DNA from: Vulcanimicrobiota bacterium
GTDB lineage: Bacteria > Vulcanimicrobiota > Vulcanimicrobiia > Vulcanimicrobiales > Vulcanimicrobiaceae
Direction of reading: 5' to 3'
DNA: 64,000 nucleotides
Assembly: GCA_027459645.1 (NCBI GenBank)
Contig: DAIDHQ010000022.1
Location: 124,001-188,000, forward strand
Shown: piece after piece, positions 59,495-64,000 of the stretch
How the letters are laid out: every line of letters starts with the position of its first letter
Numbering within the stretch: the stretch's first letter is position 1
Notes under the pieces: model-generated
Seen by the model: only the letters and a program-made list of their open reading frames with translations
What the model was told of the DNA's origin: nothing
The model's database searches: none
Position numbers and translations under genes: made by a program

Positions 59495-60349
59495 ATGATC
59501 TTCGCGGCCGCTATAGCCGCCGCTCCCGCTCCCAAAGCCCCGTCGGTCCAACAATTCTACGTCCGGGCGATCGACGCGATGAGCGGTTTGCCGCAGCCGC
59601 AGTACGTGCAATACCGCATGGTCGGTACGGGAAGCGGTTTGGACAACGGTCTGCAGGTACAGAACGGTAACTTATGGATGACGATGGGCGGCGGATCCGC
59701 TCACACGTCGTGGTCGGTGCGGCACCGAACGTTCGATTATCGAAGCTTGGTTACCGACGACGCAAACGGCAAAGAGTACGTCACCGCGCGCTCGTTTTTC
59801 GATCCGACGTGGTTTGGAACGGAGCGCGCGCTGCGCAAGGGCATGCTGTTTGCACAAGACCCTGCTCCGCCCCGGACCGTCAATCCGACGCCCGAGCCGA
59901 CGGCGCCGCCCGAGATCAAGACGATCGCGATGACGTCGGTGATGAGCCCGACCCTCTACCACATCGCCGACCGCGGCCCCGCGCAATGCAGCAACGGCGA
60001 CCCGGGCCACGCCTTGCATCTGTGGCCGCGCGACCGCAGTCAAATGCACCAGCTTTCGGACGTCGTTATCGATATGCGTTCGATGCGCTTTTGCATGATG
60101 CGTTACTCGATCTCCGACTTCATCGGATTTCAAGGCGTGGTCGAACAACATTTCGCCGACGTCGGCGGCTACTGGATGCAGACCGACGGCTTTATCGACG
60201 GAACGCTACGCCTCTTCGGCATTTCGGTGCATCACGGCGTCTGGCGCTATCGCCTGGAAGACATGCGCTTCCCGAAGTCGCTCGATATGAGCGCTCGTGG
60301 CGCAGAAAACGCTGCGCGTTGGGAAGGACAATCGAAGCCACGGGCTTAG
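59495..60349 (+). CDS. Secreted protein of unknown function
   Basis: A 284-aa protein. ATG 59495 is preferred because GGGGGAG lies 11 nt upstream; GTG 59483 would overlap that site. It has a short signal peptide (MIFAAAIAAAPAPK), then a beta-rich domain with a Pro/Thr-rich stretch (PRTVNPTPEPTAPPE) near 120-135 and two Cys-containing segments. No family is recognised. It follows the DUF2721 gene closely and overlaps the CFA synthase gene by 4 bp on the opposite strand. Confidence 0.7.
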   Translation: MIFAAAIAAAPAPKAPSVQQFYVRAIDAMSGLPQPQYVQYRMVGTGSGLDNGLQVQNGNLWMTMGGGSAHTSWSVRHRTFDYRSLVTDDANGKEYVTARSFFDPTWFGTERALRKGMLFAQDPAPPRTVNPTPEPTAPPEIKTIAMTSVMSPTLYHIADRGPAQCSNGDPGHALHLWPRDRSQMHQLSDVVIDMRSMRFCMMRYSISDFIGFQGVVEQHFADVGGYWMQTDGFIDGTLRLFGISVHHGVWRYRLEDMRFPKSLDMSARGAENAARWEGQSKPRA

Positions 60350-61620
60350 ACGGCATAGAGGTCGCGGCGCGTCATCGGTAGATCGACGTGGCCGCGCGCG
60401 TCGGGTTTTGCGAGCAGCGATTGAAAGATCGCGATGTTGCCCGCTTCGAAATTGACGGCGCTCGCGGCCATGTATAGGCGCCAGACGCGATACGCGGCGA
60501 CGCCGCCGTATTCGATCGTCGTGTCGCGGTTGCGTTCCAGATTTGCAACCCACGCCCGGAGGGTCCGCGCATAATGTTCGCGCAGGTTCTCGACGTCGCG
60601 CACTTCGAAGCCGTTACGTTCGGCGATGCCCAAGATGTCGCCGATGCATTGCAAGTCGCCGTCGGGAAAGACGTAGCGGTCGATGAAGCCGTTGTGCTCG
60701 ACCTTCCGGCCGGGACTTTGCTCGGTGATGCCGTGGTTCAAAAAGACGCCGCCCGGTCGCAGCGCGGTAAATGCGGCGCGGAAGTATTCCGGAAGCTTCG
60801 CGCGCCCGACGTGTTCGACCATGCCCACGCTCGCGATGCGGTCGAAGACCGCGTCTCCGAGTTCGCGATAGTCGCGCAATTCGACCTTCGCGAGATCGCT
60901 TAAGCCGAGCGCATCGATGCGCCGGTTCGCCTCTTCGCATTGTACGCGGCTGAGCGTGATGCCGAGGGCGCGCGCGCCGCGCTGCGCGGCACGAATGACG
61001 AGCGATCCCCAGCCGCACCCGATATCGAGAAACGTCATGCCCGGCTGCAGGCGAACTTTGTTCAGCACGTGATCGAGCTTCGCGACCTGCGCGTCGTCGA
61101 GCGTCTCCACGCCGTCATCGAAGTAGGCGCACGAATACACCAAGTTCCGGTCGAGAAAGGAGGCATAAAATGCAACGGGATGATCGTAATGGTACGAAAT
61201 CGCCGCGCGGTCGCGTTCGCGTGAATGGCGTTTGCCGTGCAGTTCCGCGCCGGGGACCGTCGCCCGCGGTTCCTTGGGCAGGCGCGTGAGTTGCAGCGCG
61301 ATCTGGGCCGTCTGGAGCGGCGAGCGCGAAGCGTTGGCGGCGTTAAAAGCGGCGATCGCGGCGCATGCATCGCCCTCGATCTCGAGCGAACCGTCGACGA
61401 AGGCGCTTCCCGCATGCAGATCGACCGGGGGGGTAAAGGCGTTGCGCAGCGCTCCCGGTGAGTTGACGACGAAGGTGAAGTCACGGTGAGCGGTTTGGCT
61501 GGGCTTGGTCGTTCCATCCCAGAGGCGCACGTCGAAATTGCGCAAGTAGCTCTCGCCGAAGACGCTTTCGAGGATCGAGAGCGTGCGGGCCGCCGCAGGG
61601 TCGTCGCGTACGATCGTCAT
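60346..61620 (-). CDS. cfa: Cyclopropane-fatty-acyl-phospholipid synthase family methyltransferase
   Basis: A 424-aa SAM-dependent enzyme. The N-terminal lipid-binding part (1 to about 140) is followed by SYHYDHPVAFYASFLD and YSCAYF, the typical CFA entry motifs. The SAM motif LDIGCGWGSL is at 198-207, with VGMVEHVG and GGVFLNHGITEQ after it. It methylates unsaturated phospholipid acyl chains at the membrane, usually in stationary phase or stress. It lies 9 bp downstream of nagA on the same strand, an unusual pairing that may only reflect gene packing. Confidence 0.9.
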   Translation of the reverse strand: MTIVRDDPAAARTLSILESVFGESYLRNFDVRLWDGTTKPSQTAHRDFTFVVNSPGALRNAFTPPVDLHAGSAFVDGSLEIEGDACAAIAAFNAANASRSPLQTAQIALQLTRLPKEPRATVPGAELHGKRHSRERDRAAISYHYDHPVAFYASFLDRNLVYSCAYFDDGVETLDDAQVAKLDHVLNKVRLQPGMTFLDIGCGWGSLVIRAAQRGARALGITLSRVQCEEANRRIDALGLSDLAKVELRDYRELGDAVFDRIASVGMVEHVGRAKLPEYFRAAFTALRPGGVFLNHGITEQSPGRKVEHNGFIDRYVFPDGDLQCIGDILGIAERNGFEVRDVENLREHYARTLRAWVANLERNRDTTIEYGGVAAYRVWRLYMAASAVNFEAGNIAIFQSLLAKPDARGHVDLPMTRRDLYAV

Positions 61621-61629
61621 GCCGATTGG

Positions 61630-62781
61630 CTATGACGCGAGGATGGTGCTTCCTTCGTGAAATCCGTGGACGAACTCGCCGCCCAGCATCGTTCCCGCGA
61701 TCTGGTAATCCTCGTCCCAAAAAGAGAGGTCGGCGCGCATGCCGGGCGCCACGCGCCCCATCTCGGCTTCGGCGCCGATGAGCTTTGCCGGTGCGTGGGT
61801 GGCGCCCATGACGGCTTGGGCGAACGAGATTTCCGCATAGGACATATAGTTGCGCACCGCTTGGTCGATGCGCAGCGCGCTTCCGGCGATCGTCCCATCG
61901 GCGGAGCGCATGACGCCGCCTTCGATGTGATAGGTGGCGTCGGCGGGTGGCATATTGTCGGTGGCAAGGACGACGCGATCGCCGACCGTGCGATACAAAA
62001 TATCGACCATAACGGGTGAAACGTGATATCCGTCGGCGATCAGCTGCACGAGCGTGCGGCGGTCTTGAATGAACGCCGCCAAGATCGACGGATCGCGATG
62101 GATCAACGGCGGCATGCCGTTGAACGCGTGCGTTAGCGAACGAAATCCCAGTCCGATTGCGAGCATTCCTTCGCGGTAGCGCGCTCCGGTATGCCCCGCC
62201 GAACAGACGACGCCGTGATCGAGAAAGACGCGCATGGCATCGGCGGCGCCTTCGATTTCGGGGGCCATCGTCACGAGCAAGCACGCGCCTTTGCAAGCGT
62301 CGATCATATCTTTGGCGCGCGCTGCGTTTGCCGGCAGCAGCCATTCTTGGCGATGGACGCCGCGAAATTTCGGATTGAGAAACGGCCCTTCGAAGTGGAC
62401 GCCGAGGCAACGCGCGCCGCGTGGCCCATCCTCTTCCAAGCCGTGCGCCGCTTCGACGACTTCCGACGCTGCATGCAACATCGACTCGAAGGGTGCCGTC
62501 ATAATGCTTGCGACGAACCCCGTCGCACCCATGCGCGCGTATTCGCTTGCGGCGATCGCTACGGCGTTTCCCTGATCCCGGTTGAACAGCGCGTCGCCGG
62601 CGCCGTTGGTGTGAACGTCGATCAAACCGGGTGCGATGCTATAGCCGGGCGGGAGCGGATGGTCCGTCGGCCCGTCTGCGGGAAGAATTGCGCGAATTCG
62701 GCCGTTGTCGATTTCAACGCGTCCATAGCACGACGTGCCGTCGCCTACCGCGATAGAAGCGGGTCCCAGCTTGATGCTCAT
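61630..62781 (-). CDS. nagA: N-acetylglucosamine-6-phosphate deacetylase
   Basis: A 383-aa amidohydrolase-fold enzyme. Metal and catalytic residues are in place: Glu131 in HFEGPFLNP, His197 in SAGHT, His218 in THAFNGMPPL and Asp275 in ATDNMPP. It removes acetate from GlcNAc-6-P in cell-wall recycling or chitin use. No nagB or transporter is adjacent. It lies 32 bp downstream of the dynamin-like gene and 9 bp upstream of the CFA synthase gene, all on the minus strand. Confidence 0.93.
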   Translation of the reverse strand: MSIKLGPASIAVGDGTSCYGRVEIDNGRIRAILPADGPTDHPLPPGYSIAPGLIDVHTNGAGDALFNRDQGNAVAIAASEYARMGATGFVASIMTAPFESMLHAASEVVEAAHGLEEDGPRGARCLGVHFEGPFLNPKFRGVHRQEWLLPANAARAKDMIDACKGACLLVTMAPEIEGAADAMRVFLDHGVVCSAGHTGARYREGMLAIGLGFRSLTHAFNGMPPLIHRDPSILAAFIQDRRTLVQLIADGYHVSPVMVDILYRTVGDRVVLATDNMPPADATYHIEGGVMRSADGTIAGSALRIDQAVRNYMSYAEISFAQAVMGATHAPAKLIGAEAEMGRVAPGMRADLSFWDEDYQIAGTMLGGEFVHGFHEGSTILAS

Positions 62782-62813
62782 ATGCCGGCCTTTCCGATTC
62801 GACGCGGGCGGCG

Positions 62814-63995
62814 TCAGAGCCCCTTACCGAACAGGCGCGCGAAGATGCCGCCGCGCTCCCGCTGCGGTTCCTGTCGTGGCGCTGTGTGCGCTTGCTCCGT
62901 TGCTGCGCGCGCAAGGCGCTCGAGACGCGCCATATGCGCCTCTGCATGCGCTTCCAGGGTCGATCGAAGCGCTTCCATTTCGTTCCAAGGCGCGCTGGCG
63001 CGCTTCTCGCGCTTGGCTCCATCGTACTCGAGCGCGGAAATGGTAAAGATCCGTTCGCTCGTAATTTTTCGCTCCTGCAAGTACTGCGAGGCGAGTTCTA
63101 CGACGTGACGCCGTTCGTTCGGTGCTTCGTTGTCGGCAATCGTGTGTGCGAAAAGCATCGGTTTGTTGAATTCGGCCACGCGTTCGTATAAGGTCAACTC
63201 GCGTTCGGAGAGCTGGCGCGAGAAGAGGCAGAGAATTTCGCTTGCGTGCGATGCGACGACGACGTTGACGTCTTCGGCCGCTGGATCGCCCGAATCGAAT
63301 GCCGGCGCGTGCACGAGAACGAGTTCGCGCGGCAGCGACCACGGCACCAGCAAAAGCACCGGACCGTGCGCCGCCTGCGCGGTCGCCGTTGCGAACTCGA
63401 TCTCGCGCCACTCGCCGCCGTCTCCCAGCGCGAATGCCGTTTCTTTTTCCCCGTAGCGAACGTGAATCGGAAACCGTACGCTGCCGGCGACGTCGTCGGT
63501 CAAGACGGTGCGTCCGGCGAAGGCGTTGATCAGGCTGCTCTTTCCGCGACGCAGGGCCCCGAGGACGGCGACGCGCCAACGCGATGGGCGCAGTCCGCGA
63601 TCGTAAAGCGCCGCATCGAAATTCGCTTCCGCATCGGTGTGCGCGAGGCGCACGGCGTGGCTGCCCGGATCGGCCGGCGCGATCTCTTCCTCGTGGAGCA
63701 TGAAGTTCGCGACGATTTCCGCCATCGCCGCGCCTTCCGCCGCCAGGCGTTCCCGGCGCGATGCGAGCTCCGCGCGCGTCGATTCCGCGCTCCCGGTTTC
63801 GTGCGCGAGCAACGCGCGCTCGATGCTGCCGACGTCGGCGTCGCGTTTGGCGAGAACCGCTTCCGCCAGCCGCTGCGCGAGGTCGTCGAAGACGCGCTGC
63901 AGCTTTGCGCCGATGCGATCGGCGAAGGCCAACACTTCCGTGCGGAAGCGTGGAAAGATTTCGTCGCGCAGATCGGCGATGAGCTCGCGCTTCAT
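62814..63995 (-). CDS. Dynamin-family GTPase-like protein with degenerate G motifs
   Basis: A 393-aa protein, start ATG 63995 just inside the window, so a longer N terminus upstream is possible. Residues 1-120 are helical and charged (probable coiled coil). The P-loop GALRRGKSS is at 146-154, as in bacterial dynamin-like proteins (RWRVAVLGALRRGKSSLINA). The G3 motif expected as DTPG reads HAPAFDSGDP, and I find no NKxD/TKxD G4. The C-terminal third is helical and ends in a basic-hydrophobic GIFARLFGKGL that could touch membranes. GTP hydrolysis is doubtful. Confidence 0.75.
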   Translation of the reverse strand: MKRELIADLRDEIFPRFRTEVLAFADRIGAKLQRVFDDLAQRLAEAVLAKRDADVGSIERALLAHETGSAESTRAELASRRERLAAEGAAMAEIVANFMLHEEEIAPADPGSHAVRLAHTDAEANFDAALYDRGLRPSRWRVAVLGALRRGKSSLINAFAGRTVLTDDVAGSVRFPIHVRYGEKETAFALGDGGEWREIEFATATAQAAHGPVLLLVPWSLPRELVLVHAPAFDSGDPAAEDVNVVVASHASEILCLFSRQLSERELTLYERVAEFNKPMLFAHTIADNEAPNERRHVVELASQYLQERKITSERIFTISALEYDGAKREKRASAPWNEMEALRSTLEAHAEAHMARLERLARAATEQAHTAPRQEPQRERGGIFARLFGKGL

Positions 63996-64000
63996 GTACG

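Noticed and set aside
1-64000. tRNA, rRNA, CRISPR array, IS element, integrase or phage genes
   Set aside because: I looked for T-loop signatures, long direct repeats and transposase motifs by eye and found none. Short or divergent examples could still be missed.

Overview
The window is a single gene-dense stretch of high-GC bacterial chromosome. I estimate 60-65% GC by eye. About 60 protein genes occur on both strands, many of them coupled by 4-bp ATGA/GTGA overlaps, and GTG/TTG starts are common. I see no rRNA, tRNA, CRISPR array, insertion sequence or phage gene. The gene set (respiratory and beta-oxidation enzymes, PaaX, B12-dependent MetH, a histone-H1-like Lys/Arg/Ala protein, M48 and M28 peptidases, an Lhr helicase) fits an aerobic, free-living heterotroph. 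The flavour resembles little-cultured soil lineages such as Eremiobacterota (WPS-2). That is an inference from gene style, not a proven assignment.

Layout. 1-4.2 kb: partial manA, a pabB-pabC fusion and, divergently, a folK-folE2 fusion (folate). 4.2-6.6: copper chaperone and CopA. 6.6-12.3: an M48 protease, then a coupled row of Baeyer-Villiger-like monooxygenase, SDR, alpha/beta hydrolase and amidohydrolase. 12.3-20.5: a serine hydrolase, an unusual DUF1858-Mrp fusion, a 3-hydroxyisobutyrate-dehydrogenase-like enzyme, a HemL-like aminomutase, a Crp-family regulator, an M28 peptidase, an RsbW-like kinase and a cyclophilin. 20.5-29.3: an ABC-2 exporter whose ATPase and two permeases are separated by other genes, plus AlkA, pirin, a gamma-carbonic-anhydrase-like protein, a cytidylate-kinase-like protein and an MFS exporter. 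29.3-31.8: the H1-like protein, a hydrolase, a 52-aa YjfB-like protein and a secreted protein. 31.8-35.8: Lhr helicase, metallophosphoesterase and NUDIX. 35.8-43.8: acyl-CoA degradation (3-hydroxyacyl-CoA dehydrogenase, thiolase, aldehyde dehydrogenase, PaaX, a BoxB-like di-iron oxygenase, enoyl-CoA hydratase). 43.8-52.4: a serine hydrolase, a class V aminotransferase, membrane proteins, an ATP-dependent DNA ligase, a RAM-domain protein, a cytochrome c operon and a beta-CASP exonuclease. 52.5-64: cysteine synthase, asparaginase, MetH, TSUP permease, DUF2721, CFA synthase, NagA and a dynamin-like protein.

Most interesting signals. (1) Two palindromic, multi-hairpin elements share short motifs and the same order of stems but have different stem sequences. 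One is intergenic (25624-25783). The other lies in frame inside the metH linker (55432-55557), and its closing stem pairs fully only when G-U wobbles are allowed. They look like members of an undescribed structured repeat or RNA family. (2) All four parts of the LHR-Core / metallophosphoesterase / Exo / ligase repair set are present but scattered over 20 kb. The lhr start codon sits inside a perfect 12-bp-arm palindrome whose core matches the Gram-positive LexA box. (3) A PaaX-type regulator is divergent from a shortened BoxB-like di-iron protein, with no PaaABCDE or BoxA/BoxC nearby. (4) Mrp has lost its C-terminal CxxC but carries an N-terminal CxxC domain.
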